Assembly: GCF_949987535.1 (NCBI RefSeq) | Contig: NC_080078.1 | Coordinates: 51,982,207-52,046,206 of the forward strand | DNA length: 64,000 nt | Source: Balaenoptera acutorostrata | Lineage: Eukaryota > Chordata > Mammalia > Artiodactyla > Balaenopteridae | Direction: 5' to 3' | In this document: positions 1 through 13,294 of the stretch, piece after piece | Layout of the letters: every line of letters starts with the position of its first letter | Numbering within the stretch: position 1 is the first letter of the stretch | The notes under the pieces: model-generated | Told to the model about the DNA's origin: nothing | Databases searched by the model: none | Seen by the model: only the letters and a program-made list of their open reading frames with translations | Translations under genes and position numbers: made by a program

Positions 1-143
1 GCTCCTGAGGCAGGTGTGGCCTTGAATTTGGAGAGCTATTTTCATATCTGTTTTTCTACATGATATCAATTTTGATCTTCCACCTCCAGAGTCAGGCATT
101 CCATAAATATTTGCTGAAATGCATCCATCAAAAGAGCCAGTTC

Positions 144-449
144 TGGGCTTCCCTGGTGGCGCAGTGGTTGAGAATCTGCCTGCCGATGCAGGGGACACGG
201 GTTCGAGCCCTGGTCTGGGAAGATCCCACGTGCCGCGGAGCAACTAGGTCCGTGAGCCACAATTACTGAGCCTGAGCGTCTAGAGCCTGTGCTCCGCAAC
301 AAGAGAGGCCGCGATAATGAGAGGCCCGCGCACCCGCGCACCGCGGTGAAGAGTGGCCCCCACTTGCCGCAACTAGAGAAAGCCCTCGCACAGAAACAAA
401 GACCCAAAACAGCCATAAATAAATAAATATTAAAAAAAAAAAAAAAAAA
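144..449 (+). mobile_element. CHR-2-type tRNA-derived SINE
   Basis: It begins GGCTTCCCTGGTGGCGCAGT, with tRNA A/B-box-derived sequence (GGTTCGAGCCC), and ends in an (AAAT)n/poly(A) tail. It is flanked by the direct repeat AGCCAGTTC at 135-143 and 449-457. Good preservation indicates a fairly recent, cetacean-lineage insertion. It is antisense to SNAP25. Confidence 0.92.
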
Positions 450-2066
450 GCCAGTTCCCAGCTCCAGGCTGGGAACCAAGTTCTCTGTGATTTCTAATCT
501 TTTTACGTGTGTATGGTATTCAGCTTTTCTGAACTTTCTCTACTGATCTCTGTGTAACTTTACATTGTCCTTGATACACCGATGATGGCTTCTATTAAAA
601 ACCAAGCTTCCATGCCTTCCACTGTGTTACACCGTAAAGTCCATGAGGGATGGCACAAAGTCCTATATTCCACTGAAAGTGGGATTGTTTACCTCAGGGA
701 AACTTCACAAGTTGAGTAACCTTTCCTGTCTTTGAGACTGAATTTCAATAAGCATTTAGCTCAAGTCAAATTATATGGCACTGATGGACTTTGGGATCAT
801 GGGCAAGATCCTGGTATTTCAATGCTCAGATTTTCCAAATGATTTCTGCCCTTGATGAATATTTAATGCTGATTCTCTTTAAAGAGAATTTCTTTCTTTA
901 TTGAAAAGCAGAATATCATCTGACTGGACAATGCCCTAGACATAAGGGATGTTTGACCATCAATATAAGATAACCCAGGAGGATGTAAGAGCAATCAATC
1001 TAGTCTAATAATGCCTTGCTCGTAATTTCCTAAGGATAGAAAGTCTAATAGCCTCCTCTCATTTATTAGAGGCAGGAGACAGCATCTATCTGTTTCACCC
1101 CCTGTTCTAAGATGCAACTTCATGCTTGATTGAGAAACACTTTAGGAAAACCAAAAATGTAATATTTGAGAATCCTACTTCAATTAATAGAGCTTTTGAG
1201 ATTTTTTTTCCCAGAATAAATTAGAGCAGACACTCCTTTTCCAAGACTGGACAACACTGCCTGCAATTTAAGAAGACACAGAAAAAGAAGTCTCTGAGGC
1301 CCAAAGACTCTGATGGGGGAGGGGCTAGTTGGGAAAAGTGTGTTGGATGCATTCCTCCACCACTTTCCGTGTTCTAGGCAGTTTCAACATTGCACAGGTG
1401 GGCAAACTGGTGATAGATGTTGTAGTTTAGACATTCCCTTCACATGTGTACACACACAAATGAAAATGAAATATGAGCTTGGAGGCCATGGTTGAAGGTC
1501 ATAAACACGCATCAAGATAATGATGTCAGCTGACTTCTGGGCTCCCTTTCTTCCTGTCACGGTGAGAGCTCATGTGTGGGTGTTACTCAGATTTGTTCCT
1601 TTTACTTGTTCTCATGACAAGATGAGGGGCAACATGTGGATTCTGAAAGCCTCACCGACACTATTAGATTTAGAATATCTGCCTCCTATTTGGTCCTCAA
1701 GTACTTCCGCGTGAGTGAACGTGTTCCCAGGACAGCGCAAAGAAAACATTTCTCTTCATTAAGAGAGTGAAGGTTGCTTTCCTGTGCTGCCGAGGGCCCC
1801 TTGCTGGCCCACCTCCTGTGGGGGCTAATTTGTGCTACGCTGCAGGCTCAAACTGTCATTTTTCATGATAATAGATCTCCTTCAGTGGACCTCCTACCCT
1901 TCCCAGGGGTCCTCTGAGCTCTTGGTTGCCACCTTCTCCTCCCCCTCCTGTGGCAATTCACATTTAGCTGTATTCCATTCTTAGCTGAGAAGCTGAAGCT
2001 GCAGAAGTAAGGGAAAATGTTGGCTTCCATAGTGTGAGAGGCGGCTGCCCTTCCTTTTAGCCTTAT

Positions 2067-2111
2067 AAAATTGACCCTTTTCAAAAAAAAAAAAGAAAAT
2101 TGACCCTTTTC
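2067..2111. repeat. 16-bp direct repeat flanking a bare poly(A) run
   Basis: AAAATTGACCCTTTTC occurs at 2067-2082 and again at 2096-2111, separated by 13 bases (A12G). It has the shape of a target-site duplication around an insertion that kept only its poly(A) tail. Slippage or a simple duplication is the alternative. Confidence 0.6.
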
Positions 2112-3084
2112 TCCTTTCATGTCATTGCAAAAGCAATTTACAGTAGCATGAGGCAAGTAGGCTCATTTGATCATTCTGCTAGAAAACCCCCAAGATCTCT
2201 AAAGATGATAACCACACATGAATTTATACATTGATAAGCATTTTCAAAGCATAGATAAAACAGCATCTCACTGAATAAAAACGATTAGACTTGTTGTATT
2301 CAGTTAAGATAAATATAGCTCATCCCATTCTTTTTCCACTTCATCTCTCCCAACGGACAAGTTCAATTAATCCATTTATTCTTCCTGGTTGACTGCCGCT
2401 CTCCCAAATTGGAATAAATGAGGTTTATTGCAAATGCCCTTTTGATTCCATTATTGCTGTCTGCCCTATTTCACCCATTTAAAAATAGTCACGGATTCAT
2501 TAACCATGCCTTGCAAATGGATGTTAAATTCAGAGTCAGGAATATAAAAGAGCTTCTATATTTACATGACTAGACTTGATGTTTCCCTTTATTAAAGGAT
2601 TCTCCTATTATTTCATGAATTTTAGTGCCTGACTATAAATGTAACAATTTCTGAAAATTATGCCTCTATGGGTACATATTTTTTAAAATGATATGTGGCT
2701 AAATTTAAAACAGAAGGCCAAGATTAGATGTAATTTAGAGGCATCAAAATCAGTACAAATGAGGATTTTATGTAGATAATTCTTTCGTATATTAAAAAAT
2801 CACTCTGATTTGTTTTTGTGATTTCTTGGGAGCATTTATTTACTTGGAAATACCACCCTCCTCTGCTTCCCAGACTAGGAAGATAGGCTGGGCTGGAGGG
2901 AGAGTGAATACTTTGATGGCTACCTGGCAACTTAAATATAGCATCTCTCTCATTATGTGGCTTTCTGGTAGCTACATTCACACTGGAATCAATGGGACGG
3001 TGGTCTAGGGAAAGGCAAAGGGTCTAGGCAAAGAATATGTCAGCCAAAGGGATTAGTTCATCTTAAAATATAGTCACTGCTTAC

Positions 3085-3126
3085 CTCTTCAACCAGTTGT
3101 AGCATACGACGGGTGCTTTCCAGTGA
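3085..3126 (-). CDS. SNAP25: SNAP25 exon 3 (codons 25-38)
   Basis: A 42-nt exon on the minus strand encodes SLESTRRMLQLVEE, the exact continuation of SNAP25 after ...QLADE. It is bounded by an acceptor with a T-rich tract ending ATCTTAG (AG at 3128-3127) and a strong donor GAG|GTAAGC (GT at 3084-3083). Both junctions are phase 0. The residues carry the heptad hydrophobic positions of the first SNARE helix (L, M, L, V). The exon is too short to show up as an open reading frame; a longer frame overlapping it reads a different, meaningless phase. The next expected segment (beginning SKDAGIRTL) was not found to the left, so exon 4 lies outside the window. Confidence 0.96.
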
Positions 3127-5186
<2,060 letters not shown>

Positions 5187-5518
5187 CTGGAAAGAAGCAG
5201 ATTTGAACATGTGAGAGCTTACATGTGTACAGGCAGGTGTGCTCAGCTAGGGGAAGGTCTCAATGGTCCCTACTCTGTCTCCGTGACTCATCTTCTGAGC
5301 TGGAAGCCATACCCAGACAGGAGTCCGCAGAACTATGCTTTTTCTCCAAAAGTCACCATGAATGCTTATCTGCCTACTTTACAATGGAGATGGATACCTG
5401 TCTGCCTATGAAATATTTTTTAAGACACACACCACTCAAGTTTGAAATGTCAGTAGGGAAGGATGTGGTTCCGGGTTAGAATACCTTTAACCTCCCACTT
5501 ATTTATTTCTATTTTATT

Positions 5519-5930
5519 TTTTAACAGCTTTATTGAGGTATAATTGGCATAGAATAAATCCCATATCTTTGAAGTATACAATGAGAAGTTTTGACAGATG
5601 CATCCTCCCAGGAAACCATGACCACAATTAAGAAAATAAACATATCCATCACCCCCAGAAGTTTCCTCATGCCTTTTATAATCCTACGCACCCACGCATC
5701 CCATCTCACTGTAGCCCTGTGCCAAGACAACTGCTTATCTGTTTTCTGTCACTATAAATTAGTTTGCATTTCCTAGAATTTTATATAAATGGAAAGATAC
5801 AGTATGGATTATTTTTTTCTGGCTTCTTTCACTTAGCATAATCATTTTGAGATTCATTCACGTTGTAGCATGTACTAATAGTGCATTCCTTCTTGCTGTT
5901 GAGTAGTATTCCATTGTATTTAGGGGCATG
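5519..5930 (-). mobile_element. Old L1 3'-end fragment (L1M-type)
   Basis: The plus strand begins TTAACAGCTTTATTGAGGTA and continues with the characteristic reverse complement of an old L1 3' region, ending near the GTAGTATTCCATTG motif. The element therefore lies on the minus strand, sense to SNAP25. The boundaries are approximate. Confidence 0.75.
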
Positions 5931-6414
5931 TAGAAGCAAAAGACAGAAAATCTTTCGTCTCTTTCAGTTGTTATCAGAGGTTGCCAAGAGGGCTTATGTG
6001 GGTGTGCATAGGAATTTTTCCAAAGAAGGATGGGCCCTTGGTCCTGAAATGTGACCTGTGCATTTTTCTGGCTGCTCTCTTGAAATCCCGTTTGGTGCAA
6101 ATTACAGATAACCAGACTAGGCTCCCTCCAGAGCCAATCAGCCCCTTTCTTTCCCTACCCACCTCCTCCATTCTGGCCACCAGAATATGTACTCATGATA
6201 TGATGTAGAGTTTTAAATGCTTTGCGTTTTACTTAAACACAAGTCTCCATTTTAGAAATAGGGATCTAGGAAACAGAATTTGGAAGGAATTTATACCAAC
6301 TCATTCCTAAACCTTGAGATGAGCAGAAACAAAATTCCTATATTCCTTTGAGTGACTAGGATCTGCCCCCCAGGATAAAATGGTGGACCAGAAATGCTGA
6401 GTAGATTGTGGGTC

Positions 6415-6585
6415 GTAGCTTTGATATCAGAAAGACCTAGTTGGACTGCTGGTTCTGGCACTCAGTTGCTGGGTGACTCTGGACAAGTTTATCACTGTCT
6501 CTGAGCCCCAGCTTTCTCAACAGCGTAAATAATACCAGACTCATTGGCTTGTTGAGGGGGATATATTATAGAAAGTTCTGATCAA
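6415..6585 (+). repeat. MIR SINE fragment
   Basis: It matches the MIR core: a 'ctgctggttctggcactcagttgctgggtgactctggacaag'-type block followed by the 'ctctgagcccc...cagcgtaaataataccag' portion. It is diverged, and the limits are approximate. Confidence 0.65.
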
Positions 6586-7056
6586 CCTTGTTTGTAAGGA
6601 TGTGGGAGCTTAATATTCAGAAATCTTGCTCATTCAGGATAAGCCTGTACCCTTTGCTAAGAGTGAAACAAATCCAGCGTTTGTTAATTAGCTTTCATTG
6701 ACTGATGGCTTGGCAAGAGTCATGTTGCTGCAGTGCTGATCACCCATGGAAGCCTGAAAACAGGGAAACCAGCCGAGTGCCTGAATCTCCAGTCTCCAAG
6801 CAGCACCTCTCAAAGGATTTCCAGGTGGAGACAAACAAGAGCGCCTTCTCACCCTGTTCTCCATCTTCGTATTTTGCTGCTGGGTTCCTTGGCAGAACTT
6901 CTTCCTTCAGTCTAAGCCAGCAAGTGACCTTTCCTTTTAATAGGCCAGTTTGTTAGAAGATAGAGGTCTTTGTGCTTTCAGGCCTGTAGTGCTGTTGCTA
7001 TTTCCCACTTCTCTACGTCTGTTTGCTGATGGATGTGCCCTCTCTCTCTCTCAATT

Positions 7057-7092
7057 ACACACACACACAAACACACACACACACACACACAG
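7057..7092. repeat. (AC)n microsatellite
   Basis: Interrupted CA repeat, preceded by a short (TC)n run at 7041-7052. Confidence 0.9.
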
Positions 7093-7834
7093 GTCTCATG
7101 TGTTTCCTTGGCAATCTCCTCTCAAAGTTGCTATTCTCATCACTTGAAGAACAGCTGTAGGGCCCCCTATGTTCAAGCTGATGTTCACCTATAAGGAACT
7201 GGTTGATGGGCAGTTGGTGCAGTGACAGTGAAGTCATGCGGTAGACGCCTTGTTTTCATCACTTTCACGGTTCCCCCGGGGAGCTCCCACCCCTTGTCCT
7301 GCTCTAAAGGGTAGGGGTATGTCTGTGATTGGAAGGGCGGAGCGAGGAATCTGACAAACCGCAAATGCACTGCATTTCAAAGCCGAAAAAGTAATGTCCA
7401 CTCTCCTAAGAAGAATGGGGGGAGCAAAGGCATGGAATGCACCTTGAAATCTTCTGTTGGGATGTTTATTGCTGGTGTTAGATAAACTGCCCCTACAAAC
7501 TCCAAACCCATGCATATTAGAATTCTAAGAGACAGCACTTGAAAAAGCATACTGATGGTGATTAGCAGTAATTTCAGTAGCTGAAAGTGAAATGGCATTT
7601 ATTATCTAGGTGACATGCAACACTTCACTTACATTAGCACATAACCTCCATCCTGTGTGTTGCCTGAGCTGGTAGTGTGGCCCCAGCCAGCAAAGCCTGA
7701 TTGTTAAGTGAGGAAATTAGAAGCAGAACCACTCAAATCTATTCCCTGGGGCTCTGATGTAAGACTCTCCCAGTCCATTAAGGGCCCAACAGTATCTATT
7801 AATTAGCTCAAATCACCAGTGTTTAGCAAAGGAT

Positions 7835-7900
7835 CTGGCCCCTAGTAGGTGTTCAATTCATGTGAATTGACTTGTTGAATGAATGAATGGACTGTTCTGA
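7835..7900 (+). repeat. L2 3'-end fragment
   Basis: The 'cctagtaggtgttcaat...ttgaatgaatgaatgg' pattern is the typical L2 tail. Confidence 0.5.
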
Positions 7901-7954
7901 CAGCCCTAGGTAGCATCCGATGTTTCCAAGACAGCAATTTTCCAGGTGTGGTCC

Positions 7955-8155
7955 ATGGCAGTGCTTCTAAAACCTCAGTGGCTTCAGAATCACCAGAAAC
8001 CTTGTTGAAACAAATTGCTAGGTCTCACTCTCAGAGATTCTGAGTCAGTTGGTCTGAGATGGGGTCCCAGATTCTGCGTTTCTAACAAGCCCCAAGGCGA
8101 TGCTGATGTTGTTGGTCCACAGACTGTAATTTGAGTAGCGCTATCTACAGAACGC
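7955..8155 (+). mobile_element. MER5A-like hAT MITE
   Basis: Diagnostic blocks are present in order: 'cagtgcttctaaaacctcagtgg', 'cagaatcacc', 'gattctgcgtttctaacaagc' and 'gatgctgatgttgttggtcca'. It is a non-autonomous DNA transposon fossil. Confidence 0.75.
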
Positions 8156-8239
8156 TCCCCTGGAATGTTAATAAGTGTCACCAGGTGAGGTGGGGCAAGG
8201 TCCTGCAGTTATTAGGTTGGGGGAAACAGTGGGCTCAAC

Positions 8240-8568
8240 AAGGGCTTCAGGGAATTATGGCCAAATCCAGATCACTGCCTGTTTTTGTATTGGCTGTAAG
8301 CAAAGATGGCTTTTACATTTGAAGATGGTTGAAAAGACTCAAAGAAGAAAAATATTTTGTACATGTGAAAAGTGTATAAAATTCAAGTGTCAGGGTCCAT
8401 AAGTAAAGCTTTATTGAAGCACTCCCACACGCATTCACTTCCCTCTTATCCGTGGTCCTTTCAGGTCACGATGGCAGAGCTGAGCGGTTGCTCTTTGAGG
8501 GCCACGTGGCCCTCAAAGCTGAAAATATTTACCCTCTGGTCCTGAACAGTTGCTGATCCCTGGGCTAC
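8240..8568. mobile_element. hAT-class DNA transposon remnant (Arthur/Zaphod-like), containing a palindrome
   Basis: Recognisable blocks are 'ctgcctgtttttgta', 'aagctttattgaagcac', 'gcagagctgagcggttg' and 'gaaaatatttaccctctggtcct', ending 'gctgatccctggg'. The exact family is uncertain. A perfect 26-bp palindrome lies within it at 8493-8518. Confidence 0.6.
8493..8518. repeat. Perfect 26-bp palindrome with central CACGTG
   Basis: The arms CTTTGAGGGCCAC and GTGGCCCTCAAAG are exact reverse complements with no spacer. The centre, CACGTG, is a canonical E-box. It can form a cruciform or hairpin. Confidence 0.9.
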
Positions 8569-9998
8569 ATAAAGTTAAACAGAAATTCTTAAAGCATTTC
8601 CTGTCCACAGGGCACCGTATATTTGCTATAGACAGATACAGGGTGCTGTGTGTTTTTCTCTCTGTAGTTGTTTGTAGAATTCCCTTTGCCTGGAGTTTCC
8701 TGTGATGGGGTTTGTGTTTCCTGGACCACATTTTAAAACAAGAAATGATGCACGGAGTACAATATAAAAGTGAATTTGCCTTTGATGGACAGAGATTTAG
8801 GACTACAAGTCAGATTTAATCCATGTGATTAATCTGGGATGACCGTACAGCCCTCATAAAGATGCCTAATTTTCATGACCAACTGACCAAGGTTCCTAGA
8901 CTCAGCGTCAGTACCGGGCCATCTGCATCAGAGACAGAGATGTCTGAGGATCTGTCGCTGTCAAGGTATGCGGTACAAAGTGGGTTGTCTGCAGTTATCC
9001 CTTGATGGCAGGTGTAATTTGTAAAGCTCTCATTCTCATTCTGTATCCAAGTCTGTTTGAGACCCACATTGGACACACAGCGGACGGGCTCCAGAGAAAA
9101 CCCTTTCTCCCACATCAAGGGGCTTACTTATTTACATGAATTAGCCTAAGACTGCTTTCTCGATGTAGAGTCTGGACTCAGATATGGGGTTAGGACTCAG
9201 GAAGAGCAGGTGAGTGTGCATATTTAGGTGTGTGCCTTTGATATACGAGGTTGACAGAGACATGGGTGGCTATTATTCTGGGAACATCGGCTGTTAGTCC
9301 AAGTGCCATAGGGCAAGAATGTCATGGAAAAAGTGTAAGCAGAGTACACCCTGAGCTAACATCTATTTCTCTCCCTGTTTCACACTTTAATTAAAAGAAC
9401 AAACCTATATACATCAATACCCATCGGCTGAATTATCATAGAAAGCTGAAACCTACATCTTCGCGTCTCCCCACACCGCTAACAATTTGAACAAGGCTTC
9501 TGTAGGACAGAACCCTCTCTTCCTGTAGACCCTGCCTGCTTTCTGGTGGAGATATGCTTTAAAATTCAACAGAAGTTTATTGAAGACTCACTATGTTCAA
9601 AAAGCCCAAAGAAGAACACAGGGACTTTATAAACCAAGTCTGACAACTCTCCTTAATTATTAATAAAATCACACTAACACTTAATGAGGGTTACTCTTCC
9701 TAGGGTGCTGTTTTCACATAATAACTAATGTAAACCTTAAATGACACGTGGTATGCATCCTGTTAGTATCCCTACTTTGTAGATCAGGAAACAGGCTTAG
9801 AGGAAACTCTCTACTGACACACAGATAAATTTCACAACATGAGTTTGGGTCATTTTCAAAAACATATTTTCAAAGCATATTTATTCTCAAAGCAAGTTGT
9901 GTGGATATTTTGTCTTTTAATTAAAAACTGGAAGTGATTTTATTTTTAGTTTCATTTATATACCGGAAAATAATGTAGTGGTCTGACAGGTACATCTC

Positions 9999-10450
9999 TT
10001 TTTTAACTGAAGTATAGTTGATTTACAATGTTTCAAGTGTATAGCAAAGTGATTCAGAACATATATACACATATATTCTTTTTCAGATTCTTTTCCATTA
10101 TAGGTTATTACAAGATATTGAATATAGTTCCCTGTGCTATACAGTGGGTCCTTGTTGTTTATCTACTTTATATATAGTAGTGTGTATCTGTTAATCACAA
10201 ATTCCTAATTTATCCCTCACCCCCCTTCCACCTTTGGTAACCATTAATTTGTTTTCTATGTCTGTGAATCTATTTCTGTTTTGTAAATAAGTTCATTTGT
10301 ATCATTTTTTTAAGATCCCACATATAAGTGATATCATAGGATATTTGTCTTTCTCTGCCTGACATTTCACTTAGTATAATAATCTCTAGGTCCATTCATG
10401 TTGCTGCAAATGGCATTATTTCATTATTTTTTATGGCTGAGTAATATTCC

Positions 10451-10504
<54 letters not shown>

Positions 10505-10698
10505 CACCACATCTTTATCCATTCATCTGATGATGGACATTTAGGCTGCTTTCATGTCTTGGCTATTATAAATATTGCTGCTATGAATGTTGGGGTGCAG
10601 GTATCTTTCTGAATTAGAGTTTCTGTCTTTTCTGGATATATGCCCAGGAGTGGGATTGCTGGATCATATGGTAACTCTGTTTTTATTTTTTAAGGAAC
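9999..10698 (-). mobile_element. 5'-truncated L1 with target-site duplication
   Basis: The plus strand shows reverse-complement L1: a T-run and 'aactgaagtatagttgattta' at the tail end, running to the ORF2 region 'ccaggagtgggattgctgg'. It is flanked by CTGACAGGTACATCTC (9983-9998) and CTGACAAGTACATCTC (10699-10714), a 16-bp duplication with one mismatch. A (TG)n expansion has grown inside it. It is sense to SNAP25 and no functional ORF remains. Confidence 0.88.
10453..10501. repeat. (TG)n microsatellite inside an L1
   Basis: About 24 uninterrupted TG units occur where the L1 normally has a short TA/TG run after 'attccattg'. Confidence 0.95.
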
Positions 10699-10714
10699 CT
10701 GACAAGTACATCTC

Positions 10715-11400
10715 AAGTATATTCCAACTTTTGATATTATTTATCATCCCTACTTATGTTGTTAATTTCCAATTCTTTTTTCCCTTGCATTTATTCTTAC
10801 TTTATTTCTCTTTTCTTCCTAAGGTGTGTTATCATATTGTTCCTTTTCTATATTCTTGAATTGACAAAAGATTCATTTTACATTTTTTCTTATTTTTGGT
10901 ACAGTATACTACTTGCTGCTATAAATTGTCCTCTGTGTGTTACTGTGGCCCTATCCTACATGTTTAGGAATATAGAATGGTCTTTGTCATTTATTTCTAA
11001 GTAGTTTTAGATTTCAGTTTTAATTTCTTCTATAACTCAGGACTTATTTGAAAATATGATTTTAAAATTTAAATAAGAAGGGTTTTTTTTTTGGTAATTT
11101 CTAATTTTATTTTCATTATGGTCAGTGAAGGGGACCCACATGATTTTTGCTTTTTGAAATCTGGTGAGATTTCCTTTGCACCCTAACGTATGACCAATTT
11201 CTGAGAATGTTTAATTTGTGTTTGAAAAGAAATTCTATTCCATATTTGACTCTGTCTAGCTACCTACCTACATCGAGCTGGAAAGGAAGGTGTGTTATTC
11301 AAACTTTCTGAAATCCTTACTCAACCTGATCTATTGGTTTCTGTGTATTCAAATTCTCCATTGGAACTATAGTTTTATCAATTTCATCTTATATTTCAGC
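10715..11400 (-). mobile_element. Older L1 ORF2-region fragment
   Basis: The plus strand carries diverged reverse-complement L1 blocks: 'ttttcattatggtcagtgaagg', 'accaatttctgagaatgttt', 'gtttgaaaagaaattctattc' and 'attcaaattctccattg'. The younger L1 at 9999-10698 appears to have inserted at its edge. Its open frames are AT-rich noise. Confidence 0.55.
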
Positions 11401-11907
11401 TCATTTTTTGTTTTTCTATTTTGCAGCTAGGTTGTCATACTAATAGACCCCCAATGGCTACACATTCATGGTGGATTGTAACTTTTATCAATAGTAAAGA
11501 ATAGTATTGTACCTGTATACCTCATTTCATTATCTTATTTACGTTACACAATTCTGGTCAAACTCAAGGGACTGGAGTATATGTCTTAGCCTATCCCTTT
11601 CATCTTCACAAAACAAACCCAAACAGCAACAACAACAAGAACAAACCAGTATCACACATCTGAACTGTGGGAGGTCTCATTTGGCTCATGACTCAGAATC
11701 TAACAGAGGGGGCAGCCACCTGTTTTCTCTGGGCTTTCATCCTCACCTGTAGAAGGAGCCAGCTCTTGGATGTGTTTGGAGGGAGGTCTCTTTCCCCAAC
11801 TGTGATGGTACAAGAATGTGATCAAGGATGGGCCTAGTGCTATTATTTTCACTGGTGAAATTTCTCCTTGAGGTTAATGCAACTGTAAGACTCAAAGTGC
11901 TCATTCT

Positions 11908-12339
11908 TTTTTTTTTTTTTTAATTTTTATTAGCGTATAACTGATTTAAAATGTTGTGTTAGTTTCTGCTGTACAGCAAAGTGAATCAGTTATACATACA
12001 CACATATCCACTCTTAAGATTCTTTTCCCATATAGGTCATTACAGAGTACTGAGAAGAGTTCCCTGTGCTATACAGTGGGTCCTTATTAGTTATCTATTT
12101 TATATATGGTAGTATGTATACGTCAATCCCAATCTCCCAATTTATCTCTCCCCACCCCCTTTTCCCCCTGGTAATCATAAGTTTTTCTACATCTGTGACT
12201 CTATTTCTGTTTTGTAAATAAGTTCATTTGTACCACTTTTTTCAGACCCAGGCTTCCTAAATATTGCTCAGAATTACTCATTGATCAAAATCGATTAGGC
12301 AGATGGTCCCCAACCCTGGCTGCACAGTGGAATCAATCA
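11908..12339 (-). mobile_element. Truncated L1 3' end with a non-L1 5' extension, in a 15-bp TSD
   Basis: From the T-run at 11908 to about 12245 it is a clear reverse-complement L1 3' UTR. The perfect 15-bp repeat CAAAGTGCTCATTCT occurs at 11893-11907 and again only at 12340-12354. About 95 bp of sequence I do not recognise as L1 (12246-12339) therefore lies inside the duplication. See the findings. Confidence 0.8.
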
Positions 12340-12544
12340 CAAAGTGCTCATTCTAAGGGAAGGGTGAGCACAGTTACTGCTGCTGAGACAAGTCCGTAAG
12401 TTTCCTCAAGCACATCGGAAGCATCATTTATTGTGAATTATCCGAATTAGGCCTAGGTTTGAAGCAGCCTTTCTCGATTACGATAAATCAGCTGCACTTA
12501 TCCAACATTCTGTGTCACATAACTCTTGTCAAAATATTAGGTGT

Positions 12545-12807
12545 GGACTTCCCTGGTGACACAGTGGTTAAGAATTCACCTGCCAATACAGGGGACACGG
12601 GTTCGATCCCTGATCCGGGAAGATCCCACATGCCGTAGAGCAACTAAGCCCGTGTGCCACAACTACTGAGGCTGCGCCCCTAGAGCCCATGCTCCGCAAC
12701 AAGAGAAGCCACCACAATGAAAAGCCCATGCACCGCAACGACGAGTAGCCCCTGCTCGCCACAACTAGAGAAAGCCTATGTGCAGGAAAGAAGACCCAAT
12801 ACGGCCA
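12545..12807 (+). mobile_element. CHR-1-type SINE (older copy)
   Basis: It starts GGACTTCCCTGGTGACACAG and has the CHR-1-style 'gagaagccaccacaatgaaaagcccatgcaccgcaac' segment. It is more diverged than its neighbours. The tail has turned into a TG/TA microsatellite. Confidence 0.85.
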
Positions 12808-12813
12808 CATATA

Positions 12814-12883
<70 letters not shown>
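12808..12883. repeat. (TG)n(TA)n compound microsatellite in a SINE tail
   Basis: About 8 TG units are followed by about 28 TA units, directly after the SINE body. It is highly AT-rich and likely unstable. Confidence 0.93.
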
Positions 12884-12885
<2 letters not shown>

Positions 12886-12962
12886 CATAGTAATAGTCAT
12901 TTATTGACAACTTGCTCTGTGATAGGAATCAAACCAGGAACTTTATATAAAACTTGAGGGTT

Positions 12963-13263
12963 GGGCTTCCCTGGTGGCGCAGTGGTTGAGAATCTGCCTG
13001 CCAATGCAGGGAAAACGGGTTCGAGCCCTGGTCTGGGAAGATCCCACATGCCACGGAGCAACTAGGCCCGTGAGCCACAACTACTGAGCCTGCGCGTCTG
13101 GAGCCTGTGCTCCGCAACAAGAGAGGCCGCGACAGTGAAAGGCCCGCGCAACCGCGATGAAGAGTGGCCCCCGCTCACCGCAACTAGAGAAAGCCCTCGC
13201 ACAGAAACGAAGACCCAACACAGCCAAAAATAAATAAATTTATGAAAACAAACAAACAAAAAA
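12963..13263 (+). mobile_element. CHR-2-type SINE
   Basis: A full-length copy from GGGCTTCCCTGGTGGCGCAG to an (AAAT)/(AAAC) tail. It is flanked by AACTTGAGGGTT at 12951-12962 and 13264-13275. Low divergence suggests a young insertion. Confidence 0.92.
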
Positions 13264-13294
13264 AACTTGAGGGTTTATATAGGATCCCCCAAAC

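Larger units (their letters stand above)
1..3084 (-). other. SNAP25: SNAP25 intron 3, partial (runs off the left edge)
   Basis: Starts at the exon 3 donor (3084-3083). It holds one CHR-2 SINE (144-449) and a poly(A) insertion flanked by a 16-bp duplication (2067-2111). The remaining roughly 2.6 kb is unique-looking AT-rich sequence in which I see no gene or repeat. Confidence 0.85.

Noticed and set aside
159..235. tRNA gene-like A and B boxes
   Set aside because: These belong to the tRNA-derived head of the SINE. No cloverleaf with an intact anticodon and acceptor stem is evident.
10453..10501. CRISPR-like or satellite array
   Set aside because: A simple dinucleotide repeat inside an L1. 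No spacer/repeat structure anywhere in the window.
12568..12900. Frame with a long YI repeat
   Set aside because: It is a translation of the (TA)n microsatellite and SINE.
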